46,429 nt of DNA, from the NCBI GenBank assembly GCA_002724245.1, contig PBOG01000205.1, positions 1-46,429 on the forward strand, given 5' to 3'. Shown here piece by piece: positions 18,801 through 25,897 of this stretch (positions within the stretch are counted from its first letter, which is position 1; each line of letters starts with the position of its first letter). Under the pieces are notes generated by a model, which searched no databases, had not been told where the DNA came from, and was given only the letters and a program-made list of their open reading frames with translations. The DNA comes from Planctomycetaceae bacterium (GTDB lineage: Bacteria > Planctomycetota > Planctomycetia > Pirellulales > Pirellulaceae). The translations under genes were made by a program, and so were the position numbers.

Positions 18801-18950
18801 GGCGGGATGGCGATACAAAGCGGTCAGGAGCTTCGCAGTCGAGTCGGAGAAACCAGAGCCAATGACACGGTTGAAATTGAAGTGTTTCGCGCTGAACGTG
18901 GACTACGGGTGCAGCGAATAACAGTGCGGGAGTCATTTCCGCTTGATTAG
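15876..18950 (+). CDS. Large membrane-anchored lipoprotein with amidotransferase-like, EF-hand-like and PDZ regions
   Basis: 1024 residues from ATG 15876; an upstream TTG (15813) is less likely. The N-terminus has a hydrophobic segment 'MWVVLTLLGLTMTGC' with a lipobox-like MTGC, followed by a charged 'QQEKEKQKRGEEEAA' linker. Around residues 255-290 'LLDWLHWGGQVVVSGPDSLDLLRG' resembles a class-I glutamine amidotransferase-like fold without an evident catalytic Cys. Near the middle are two membrane segments ('VLRVLAVYLLALVPANWILF', 'WLAAPVIAVGGAVAVVRLA'). Further on are EF-hand-like loops ('DRNQDKMIQETE', 'DASADDQVPDGRLDPEE') and a C-terminal PDZ domain ('VETGGPADKIGLQINDVIVG'). The function is unknown. 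An ABC ATPase gene follows after 96 bp, so a role with an envelope transporter is possible. Confidence 0.85.
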   Translation: MACSDSSKNFRRTDSALLSRCMWVVLTLLGLTMTGCGGCQQTSQTARQQEKEKQKRGEEEAAKDEFEFGNPQMLPGEILVRRNAVKPGHFHTVSQSIKANHTDYQADLVTGSVDRQGIPLPIDKTRFAMVTSRPAPLPKGVNKFFEMMFFIPDLSRYGKGRQVWLDTRVRSRRGGREIMRTTDLTTIMEGYQYFLVVLAEDHNEYSYIKTLDTVLPPFDEYGSDTEERLWYYRVFAPKIQNRVPLPSHPFAWTCVAYLIWDGIDPKLMAPDQQTALLDWLHWGGQVVVSGPDSLDLLRGSFLEPFLPVEKVKAVQLAPEKLADINDYWSMRYVKDKEEIHQSLDVLPENPLVGVEMRLRAPRDMFLHGTGGLVAERRVGRGRVVVTGFSLTDRKVIAWKSFDGFVNNCLFRRPRREFRQSTSSGTADVTWHDLRGHERDSRTTSGLRYFSRDVGRALGSEREVAPRRGTAQRQGTTGAQAVTAQTANAGQDADGTSAAGKDAWRFAGFRPGPRSGVGAWNDYSGASHQARLALEDAAGINIPQASFVLRVLAVYLLALVPANWILFRLIGRVEWAWLAAPVIAVGGAVAVVRLAQLDIGFARSRTELAILEVQGGYGRGHLTRYTVLYTSLSTAYDVTYDDMSSVAQPFPGVQNDRRRVATVSLRRDRQVQLSNVLVESNSTERLHAEQMYDMGGSFTLEGNQTTGFQVNNGTRVNVRDAALMSRQNGRLKIAWLGDVAPGSTRTPTFTDAPDGQKHPAQWDQSPMTQGPRHQIQSLLQELDRNQDKMIQETEIPLGHVLRVEFDKWDASADDQVPDGRLDPEEIRKFIRNQRRGTVRLGRLFELVEDRLELLEGEVRLMGWTDQPSGKSTFLPESSQVETRMFVLVHLRHKSLPQAERDYNTKLAVVDPTLAEADQRVTLGLAVQDMTRQMSEALGVRTETGEWVATGALVTRVETGGPADKIGLQINDVIVGFGGMAIQSGQELRSRVGETRANDTVEIEVFRAERGLRVQRITVRESFPLD

Positions 18951-19046
18951 CAGTTGCTGTGAAAATTCTTGGTTGTGTTTCGCGACAGACTTGGAATGCC
19001 GTCAAGGAACACGCTGGTGGTATTCTTGACGCGGTATGTGAAGGCC

Positions 19047-19973
19047 ATGATTGAACTGATTGACTTCGGCAAGGACTACGGAGACTTCACCGCTGTAGAG
19101 CGGCTGAATTTGAAGATTGAGGCTGGTGAGATGTTTGGTTTCATTGGCCCCAATGGTGCTGGCAAGAGTACGACGATTCGCTTTCTGACGACCCTGCTCA
19201 AGGCCTCCAGGGGTGAAGGTATTGTCAATGGTTGCAGCGTAACCCAAGACCCTGTTGGCGTGCGCCGCAGCGTGGGCTACATGCCGGACAACTTTGGAGT
19301 CTATGACGGTATGAAAGTCTGGGAATTCCTCGACTTTTTTGCGGTGGCCTATCGGATCGGTCGTATGCAACGAAAACAGGTCATCAAGGATGTGCTGGAA
19401 TTGCTCGACCTGGAAGACAAGCGTGATGATTTCGTAAACGGGTTGTCGAGAGGTATGAAGCAGCGGCTTTGTTTGGCCAAGACTCTGGTACATGATCCGC
19501 CGGTGTTGATTCTCGATGAACCTGCCAGCGGATTGGATCCTCGGGCGCGGGTGGAAGTCAAAGCGCTGCTCAAGGAGTTGCGGCGCATGGGAAAAACCAT
19601 ATTGATTTCCAGTCACATTCTCACAGAGCTGGCAGATTGCTGTACGTCGATTGGCATCATCGAACGTGGGCAACTTTTGATGAGTGGGCCGATCGAAGAG
19701 GTCTATCGACGGATTCGAGGTAATCGAGTCGTCGAGGTGAAATTTACAGACAAGATGGATGTCGGACTGTCTGTGATTCGAAGTTCACCGTCGCTGCGTG
19801 ACTGCCAAATTGACGAGCAGAGTGCCGTCATTGAATTGGAGACGGACGACCTGGGGGTGGCAGCATTACTGAATCAACTACACCAGGAAGGTGTCGGAAT
19901 TCGCAGCTTTGCTGAGAAAGAGCCTACGTTGGAGGATGTCTTCATGATGGTTACCAAAGGGTTGGTAACGTAA
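19047..19973 (+). CDS. ABC transporter ATP-binding protein (ABC-2 export type)
   Basis: 308 residues from ATG 19047, preceded by GAAGG at about 4 nt; the frame opens further upstream, but the family N-terminus 'MIELIDFGKDYGDFTAVERL' starts here. Walker A 'GPNGAGKST' (~38-46), signature 'LSRGMKQRL', Walker B 'VLILDEPASGLDP' and the switch histidine in 'ISSHIL' are all intact, so it should hydrolyse ATP. It has the C-terminal extension of CcmA/NatA-like ATPases that drive ABC-2 permeases. No ABC-2 permease is present here: downstream is a convergent kinase gene (32-bp gap), upstream the PDZ lipoprotein with two membrane spans. The permease must be elsewhere, or that lipoprotein is a partner. 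Confidence 0.93.
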   Translation: MIELIDFGKDYGDFTAVERLNLKIEAGEMFGFIGPNGAGKSTTIRFLTTLLKASRGEGIVNGCSVTQDPVGVRRSVGYMPDNFGVYDGMKVWEFLDFFAVAYRIGRMQRKQVIKDVLELLDLEDKRDDFVNGLSRGMKQRLCLAKTLVHDPPVLILDEPASGLDPRARVEVKALLKELRRMGKTILISSHILTELADCCTSIGIIERGQLLMSGPIEEVYRRIRGNRVVEVKFTDKMDVGLSVIRSSPSLRDCQIDEQSAVIELETDDLGVAALLNQLHQEGVGIRSFAEKEPTLEDVFMMVTKGLVT

Positions 19974-20005
19974 GCTCTTGCAGTTGCGGTGTTTGAGCGT
20001 CTTGC

Positions 20006-21811
20006 TTACTTGGCATCTGGCGGCGACTGCTTGTCCTTGGCTTTTTGTTTGGCCGCTGGCTGCTTGTCCTTAGCTTTCTGTTTGGCCGCTGGCTGCTTGT
20101 CCTTGGCTTTCTGTTTGGCCGCTGGCTGCTTGTCCTTGGCTTTTTGGTTCTTGCCGGGCTTGGATTGCTGGTCCGACACGGGATCGGGTTGCATCATTGG
20201 CGGACGAATGGTCCAACGCACGTCTATTTCAATTTCTGCGTTACCTGACAATGAGATCGATTGGGAAAAAGATCCGTGTTCACGATGCTTGAGCACAATC
20301 TGGTGTTGCCCCGGATCAAGCGGAACCTGCAAGGGCCGTTTGGAGGGAGGCAGCTTTCCGTTGGGTGGGTAGGGTTTCCCGTCGATCAGCAAGACTGCGC
20401 TCGGCCAGTCTGGATTTGCCCAGTTGATGACCACATAAGCTGGGCGGGTTATCCACCAGACTACCAATGCGACAACCACTACAAATCCAATCAGGCTGAT
20501 CGCGGGAGTGCGCCACTGATTCGTAATGCGTTTGCGATTCAATCGGCGACTTACTTCACTGCTGCGGGTTGCGCTGGGAGTCGATCCGGAGCCACCAGAT
20601 AGCGAAGAGGTTTTGGTGTCCGCCTCACTCTGTGCATGTAACGCCACATCTGTTGCAACCTGAACTCGTTGTTCCAGGTCGTTTGCTTCCTGATCGTCAA
20701 TAGTGCGGACAAACCGCAGCAGAGCACTATCTTCGGGTGAGGCTTCTCGCTCCGTTTCGTCCAGCCCGAGGATCGATCCGGACGTTTCCTGGATGGCTTC
20801 CAATGCGACCACCAACTCTCCCATGGATTGGATGCGGTCATCAGCGTTCTTAGCGACCATCTTCTGAAAGATAGCGTCAAGCGAGGCTGGGATTTCCTCC
20901 CGTTCATCGCAGAGAGATGGGATGGGCTGCTCACGGTGGGCCAGGAGGCGCTTCATGGTGGAGCCCCCTTCGTACATGGTACGCCCCGTAAGGATCCGAA
21001 AGAGAGTGCAACCAAGGCTGTAGACGTCTGCCCGTGCGTCTGCGTGTCGTGTGTCTTCCGCCTGTTCCGGAGACATGTAATCAATCGTACCGACGATTTG
21101 ATTTTCCTTGGTCAAGGCATCGTCCTTGACCGTTTCATTGGCATCACGTGCAAATCGGACCAAACCCATGTCAAGAATTTTTACGTTGCCGTTGGCATCG
21201 AGGAGCAGATTTTGAGGCTTGATGTCCCGGTGAATGATGCCTCGCTGGTGCGCGTATTGCAGTCCACGCGCTGATTGTAAAATGCAGTGCACCGCATCTT
21301 CGACAGAAAAAGGCCCATGTAGGTCCACCAGTTTGGCCAGATTCTGACCATCGACAAATTCCATGACCAGGAAGACGGAGCCGGAAGACTCGTCGGCGTC
21401 AAATGCGGTGACGATGTTGGGGTGGTCCAGCTGCCCAGCCACCTCGACTTCTCGTTGGAATCGTTTGAGTGCGCGATTAGAACGCGTCATCGAGGCAGGT
21501 AGTTCTTTCAGCGCTACTAGCCGTTTCATGCGGCGGTGTCGGGCTTTGAAAACACGTCCCATGCCGCCCTGGCCGATTTTGTCGAGGATGACATAATTGC
21601 CCAGGATCAGGCCTGCCCCGCGGCCAGAGTAGACACGGCCCGCCTGATATTTGGTAATCTTGCCAGAGTTCACCAGTCGCCGTGCCAGCACCTGTACCGT
21701 ATCTTCCGACTCCGGAACCTCGGTGTAATCCTCTAGCTCGCTCACTTCTTCGAGCGTCACAATGCCCGAGTGGACCAGACGTTCACGAAATTCGTCGAGT
21801 GTCAGCGCCAT
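20006..21811 (-). CDS. Transmembrane Ser/Thr protein kinase with PEGA-like domain and lysine-rich repeat tail
   Basis: 601 residues. Kinase domain ~72-340: glycine loop 'IGQGGMGRVF' (79-88), ATP lysine K102, catalytic loop 'HRDIKPQNLL' (194-203), metal motif DMG instead of DFG (214-216), and 'SPEQ' in place of APE. DMG is common in this bacterial group, so activity is expected. A short N-terminal domain (1-68) precedes it. One membrane span ('ISLIGFVVVVALVVWWI') separates the cytoplasmic kinase from an outer PEGA-like beta domain ('SAVLLIDGKPYPPNGKLP'). The end is three full copies of an 11-residue Lys/Ala/Gln repeat plus partial ones. It is the last gene of the minus-strand block, 159 bp after the coiled-coil gene, and converges on the ABC ATPase. 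Confidence 0.95.
   Translation of the reverse strand: MALTLDEFRERLVHSGIVTLEEVSELEDYTEVPESEDTVQVLARRLVNSGKITKYQAGRVYSGRGAGLILGNYVILDKIGQGGMGRVFKARHRRMKRLVALKELPASMTRSNRALKRFQREVEVAGQLDHPNIVTAFDADESSGSVFLVMEFVDGQNLAKLVDLHGPFSVEDAVHCILQSARGLQYAHQRGIIHRDIKPQNLLLDANGNVKILDMGLVRFARDANETVKDDALTKENQIVGTIDYMSPEQAEDTRHADARADVYSLGCTLFRILTGRTMYEGGSTMKRLLAHREQPIPSLCDEREEIPASLDAIFQKMVAKNADDRIQSMGELVVALEAIQETSGSILGLDETEREASPEDSALLRFVRTIDDQEANDLEQRVQVATDVALHAQSEADTKTSSLSGGSGSTPSATRSSEVSRRLNRKRITNQWRTPAISLIGFVVVVALVVWWITRPAYVVINWANPDWPSAVLLIDGKPYPPNGKLPPSKRPLQVPLDPGQHQIVLKHREHGSFSQSISLSGNAEIEIDVRWTIRPPMMQPDPVSDQQSKPGKNQKAKDKQPAAKQKAKDKQPAAKQKAKDKQPAAKQKAKDKQSPPDAK
20028..20145. repeat. 33-bp tandem repeat in the kinase gene
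   Basis: Three full 33-bp units (20028-20060, 20061-20093, 20094-20126) and a partial fourth (20127-20145), differing at one or two bases. On the minus strand each codes for the 11 residues KAKDKQPAAKQ. The near-identity at DNA level suggests recent expansion by slippage, so copy number may vary between strains. Confidence 0.95.
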
Positions 21812-21970
21812 AATAGGTAGCCGGCATTACAGTGGCTAAGACCATACAGGAGTTTAAATTACAGCAGTTTCAGGGAAATACCAGATGGGAGTAGAGCCAC
21901 CGGAGGTGTTTTGGGTCGCCTTGGCCGCAGTACTCTCTGTTGGCGGTCGATTTCGTAAGTCGCGGAAGCG

Positions 21971-24900
21971 TCAATCGACGCTCTGAAAGTAGCGCCGCAA
22001 CCGCTCTCGATAGCCACGTGGAGCTTCACGGCGGGGCCGAGAACGCAGCGCCTCGCGAAGTTGAGGTGGTAGTTTGGCGAACCAGGGGGCTCGCTCCAGG
22101 CGTTTCTCTGCCGCCGCTGCGGTGCCCTCTGTAGCCGTAGCCTGCTGTGGGTTGGCTTTGCCGGGGAGGCTTGCTCGAGCGGCTCCAGGTTGGCCTGCTT
22201 GCGCCTCTCCAGCTTGTGCTGCGGAAGGACGTTGCGCACCCTCCGCGGCACGTTCTCCGGTGGACGAGGAGGCCTGGCGGCTACTTGCTTCGCCACGTGT
22301 TGTGTCCGATGAGCTCCGAGCCGTTTGGGCACGTGTGACAGCTTCGGAAGCTTGCGGCCCGGCAATCTGTTGCGCAGTCGCTTCCGGAGAATCCGGGATG
22401 AGCCCGGTTCCAAGTCCTTGCAGCGACTCAGGCGTATCGCTGCTGGGTGCCCCGTCATTGTCTGTGGAAGAGGTGTTCCCGGAAGTTTCTTTGTTAGATG
22501 CCGTCGGGTTTCCGGCCTTGTCGGCGGAGGTGGACGCCGCCGTGTCTGTATTCTGGGGGCCAGCTGGTGACGGTTCCGGAGAGCTTGTCTTGGTCTGAGG
22601 TGGGGTGGACGAACTCCGTGACCAGGACGCGGAGCGGAGACGAGACGCAGTTGCAAGTCCGCGACGAATAGCACGGTTTGCGACCTGCTGTTGGCCGGAG
22701 ATCTGCACTGCCCCCTCTCCAGTGGACCGTTGTGTGGCCGCAAATCGTTGCGTTGCCGCGGCGAGATCGGCGGCAACTTTGGCCTGGGCGGGCGTGATTT
22801 CAGTGGCGTGTTCGTCGTCCTGATCACGTTTGTCTGCGAGCATGGAATTCAGGCGATCGGCATATTTTTCGATGTTTTGACGCGCTGCCTGCTGATCGCG
22901 TGCCAGAGAAGCCAGCGACTCAGCGACTTGTTGGTCTCGTTGGATGCGTGTTTCACGTGCAGCCAGGCTCGCTGCCGCGCGATCCATCCCGCGTCGGATT
23001 GAATTTTGCCGCGCCGCCAGATGTTCCAGGTCCTGGGGGGATTGACGTTGCCCCTCCTGAATGGCCTCCAGAGTCTGGTTAAGCGCGGCGGTGGCTGGCG
23101 CATCGATCGACGCGGCGCGCGCGGCGAGCTTCTGGATACGCTGACTGAGTGGTTCCCAGCCAGCGATTTCCTGTTTACCGGCTTCAGAGATGGCTTTTTG
23201 CAGTGCGCGCTCGATGGTGAGGAGTTCCTCGGTGTTGGCTTTCTGTAACGAGTTCGCTGTTGACTCTTGACCGTCGCGAATTGCCTGGGATGTCAACCGA
23301 GACCGGTTCTCGACTTCTTGTAGCATTTGGACCACCTCCGGTAGCAGGTTGAGGATGGACTGTCGTGCCGCAGTGGTGTAGGTCGTGACTTTGCGTTGTG
23401 CGGGCAGGTCAAACTGCGCGGGCAATGGTGGGGAGTGTTTTTCTATCAGCGTTTTTATTGCTCGCTGAAGTTCTGACAGGATCGTCATGGTCCGTTGGTG
23501 CTCGTCGCGATAACCGCGCCGGTTACCACTCAAGGCCATCTGGGCAGCTCGAGTGCTGGCTTGTGTTGCGTCGGCTATCGCGGCGGAGATTGCCGGAGAA
23601 GGAGGATGTTTTAGTTCTTCGAGCATGCGGGTGATTTGGCGTTGCTCAATTGCCAGGCGTGACCAGGTCGTGAAAGCGTCTAGATGTTCAAATCCGAGAC
23701 GCTTTTGCTGACGCTGTAATGCTGTGACATTTCCACTAGCGGCCAGTGCCTCAGCTGTTGCCTGCTGTCCAGACGCACGGAGTTGCTCAACGCGTGCCGC
23801 AAAAACAGCGACTTGGGCTTGCTGCAGGGATGTACCAGCAGCTGGTGGAGATTTTCCTTCCCTGCGAGGAAGTTCTTTTTCGAGTGTTGCCCGGGTATTT
23901 TGCAATTCGCTGGTTTGGCTTGCGGCCAATGCAGCCAGTTGTGTGGCAAACTGGTCCTGTTGCTTGCGCAGCGCGGCAGCAGCAGTGGTTAAGGACTCTG
24001 CGAGTGGAGTCAGGGCGGGGCGCGCTGCGTGGTGCGTCGCTGAACGCGTTTGTCCAGCAACGGAAGCTGCCAGCGGTTGTTGTGCGGCTGCTGTTAAAGA
24101 GGGCGCCAGGGCTCTTAGTTGGGCTGACACTTGTGGCGCGGCGTTTTTTACGCCACGGGCAATGTCCTCCGCCACACTCGTGATTCGTTGTTGCTCTGTT
24201 TGCTGTTGGGATTGATTGATTACCAGCGGCGCACCCTCTGCCAGAATGCGTTCTGCGGCAGCGGCACGCTCTAATGATTCGGCAGCTCGGGCGACTTCGC
24301 CGACTTCAACGCTTAAATGGCGTCGACGCAGATCCGTAAGGTAGGATTGAATTTCGGCCTGGGTTTGCCGGAGCGCTACGTCTACCTGTTGGACTGAGTG
24401 ATGCAGGGATTTGCCACGGAGGGACGTTGGTGGCCGCGTCGCCTGGGCCAATGCTGCAGCCTGGTCTTGTGCGTTTTGCAGTGCTGCAGCCACCGTGACA
24501 GGCAGGAGTACTGCTGAATTGGCTGGTGTCGGATCCGGGAGTGGCGGCAATTGCACTGCATACGGGACAGACGTTGTCTGACCATCATCAGAACTTCCGT
24601 CGAGCGCCCGCTGAGACCATTGGCGGTGTGCTGCCGTTGCCTCCTCCAAAGTTTGAGCCAATGTCTCCAGTCGGTGGATTTCCATTGAGAGTTCGTGAGC
24701 ACTTTTTTCAGATTGGCGGTCGCCGCTTGCTTGCTGTAGATGGTCTGCAAGTTGCGCAAGACTACCGATGACTGTGGCTTGCTCAGACAAGGCCGCAGAT
24801 TTACTTTCGGAAAAGAGATCTTCGACAGCGTCAAAAGCGGCGGCTTCTGCCTGCTGCCAGAGAGGTTTGACGGCGGTGAGCGCACCGGGCGCGTCTCCGA

Positions 24901-25897
24901 TGCCAGTAATTGCCTGGTGGACAGTCGTTTGTCGCTTGACGAGGTCGTCGCTGCTGAGTGCTGCGGTGTCCGCAGCACGCGTTTCTTCGCGTAGCGACTC
25001 CTGTAGCAGGATGATCGCCCTGATTTTCTTGAGTAAGGCGGCTCGCTGGGCGCCATCGACTCCTCGATCCTGGTCTAACTGTTGCAAGAGTGTATGGAAG
25101 ATCTGTAACGCGGTAGTTTGTTGCTGAGCGGCGTCGTCGAAATCGGCTTCCTGCATTGCTGCCACAGTCTGTTGCAGCACCTCTCCGGCAGCACCTGCAC
25201 GCAGCAATTGCAGGCCTTCGAGCGCTGCCGCAGAACGTGGGCCGCCCCATGAGCGGACTTGTGCCAGTGTCTCCAGAAGATCCTCAAAAACGGCGATCAC
25301 GTCGGATTGATCGGCAATCGCTGCAACGGCGAGTTGTTGACGCCGTACATCATCCTGTTCGGTTAAGGTCTGAGTTGCTAGGTGGACACGGCGTTGCAGG
25401 TCTAGTAATTGACGTGCTTGTGCCGATAGCCGTGAAACCTGCAGTCTTTGCTCGAGTTTTTGCCTTTCCGCCATGAGTCGAACAACGATTTGCCGAATTT
25501 CGGATCGGGCTTTTTGCTGCAGAAGTTCTCGAGGATCCCCAGCGGCCAGGTCTGCTTGCCGTAGCTGTTCGACAACTTGCCGCATTTCACGATCGACCAA
25601 CTCGTGGATGTTGCGCCGCATCGATTTGATTTCGGCGTAAACCGGAAGATGTTGCAGGCCGTTTTCCTGGAGCTGTCGAAGCTGCAGGTCCAGGACGTTG
25701 GAGACAAGTTGTGCAGCCAGTTGTTGAGCCTGTTCTTGGCGTTGAACGAAGCTGAGGGACGTATCCTGGGCCTGGCCAGATCCTGCAATGATCACCCAGG
25801 TCCAGAATACAAGCACCAGCTTTCTACGTGTGCGGTGTACCTGTCGCGCAATACAGCGAATCGGGACATCGATTGGATCTGTCACGGTGTAAATCAC
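21971..25897 (-). CDS. Giant secreted Gln/Ala-rich coiled-coil protein
   Basis: 1308 residues from a GTG start that overlaps the upstream stop by four bases (GTGA 25897-25894). A positively charged N-terminus and hydrophobic 'KLVLVFWTWVIIAGSGQAQ' form a signal peptide with a likely site after AQA. Nearly the whole mature part is heptad-rich and loaded with Gln, Ala, Glu and Arg ('QQLAAQLVSNVLDLQLRQL' and similar), so long periplasmic or extracellular coiled coils are expected. Around residues 1120-1250 it turns into Ser/Thr/Pro/Gly/Ala low complexity, then ends with a basic region 'PPQLREALRSRPRREAP' and 'YRERLRRYFQSVD'. No catalytic motif was seen. Its coupling to the membrane protein upstream suggests that the two form one envelope complex. 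Confidence 0.88.
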   Translation of the reverse strand: MIYTVTDPIDVPIRCIARQVHRTRRKLVLVFWTWVIIAGSGQAQDTSLSFVQRQEQAQQLAAQLVSNVLDLQLRQLQENGLQHLPVYAEIKSMRRNIHELVDREMRQVVEQLRQADLAAGDPRELLQQKARSEIRQIVVRLMAERQKLEQRLQVSRLSAQARQLLDLQRRVHLATQTLTEQDDVRRQQLAVAAIADQSDVIAVFEDLLETLAQVRSWGGPRSAAALEGLQLLRAGAAGEVLQQTVAAMQEADFDDAAQQQTTALQIFHTLLQQLDQDRGVDGAQRAALLKKIRAIILLQESLREETRAADTAALSSDDLVKRQTTVHQAITGIGDAPGALTAVKPLWQQAEAAAFDAVEDLFSESKSAALSEQATVIGSLAQLADHLQQASGDRQSEKSAHELSMEIHRLETLAQTLEEATAAHRQWSQRALDGSSDDGQTTSVPYAVQLPPLPDPTPANSAVLLPVTVAAALQNAQDQAAALAQATRPPTSLRGKSLHHSVQQVDVALRQTQAEIQSYLTDLRRRHLSVEVGEVARAAESLERAAAAERILAEGAPLVINQSQQQTEQQRITSVAEDIARGVKNAAPQVSAQLRALAPSLTAAAQQPLAASVAGQTRSATHHAARPALTPLAESLTTAAAALRKQQDQFATQLAALAASQTSELQNTRATLEKELPRREGKSPPAAGTSLQQAQVAVFAARVEQLRASGQQATAEALAASGNVTALQRQQKRLGFEHLDAFTTWSRLAIEQRQITRMLEELKHPPSPAISAAIADATQASTRAAQMALSGNRRGYRDEHQRTMTILSELQRAIKTLIEKHSPPLPAQFDLPAQRKVTTYTTAARQSILNLLPEVVQMLQEVENRSRLTSQAIRDGQESTANSLQKANTEELLTIERALQKAISEAGKQEIAGWEPLSQRIQKLAARAASIDAPATAALNQTLEAIQEGQRQSPQDLEHLAARQNSIRRGMDRAAASLAARETRIQRDQQVAESLASLARDQQAARQNIEKYADRLNSMLADKRDQDDEHATEITPAQAKVAADLAAATQRFAATQRSTGEGAVQISGQQQVANRAIRRGLATASRLRSASWSRSSSTPPQTKTSSPEPSPAGPQNTDTAASTSADKAGNPTASNKETSGNTSSTDNDGAPSSDTPESLQGLGTGLIPDSPEATAQQIAGPQASEAVTRAQTARSSSDTTRGEASSRQASSSTGERAAEGAQRPSAAQAGEAQAGQPGAARASLPGKANPQQATATEGTAAAAEKRLERAPWFAKLPPQLREALRSRPRREAPRGYRERLRRYFQSVD

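Noticed and set aside
21859-22827. 322-codon minus-strand frame overlapping the end of the coiled-coil gene
   Set aside because: Arg/Pro-rich alternate frame of a GC-rich low-complexity region; the coiled-coil frame is continuous and coupled to its upstream gene.
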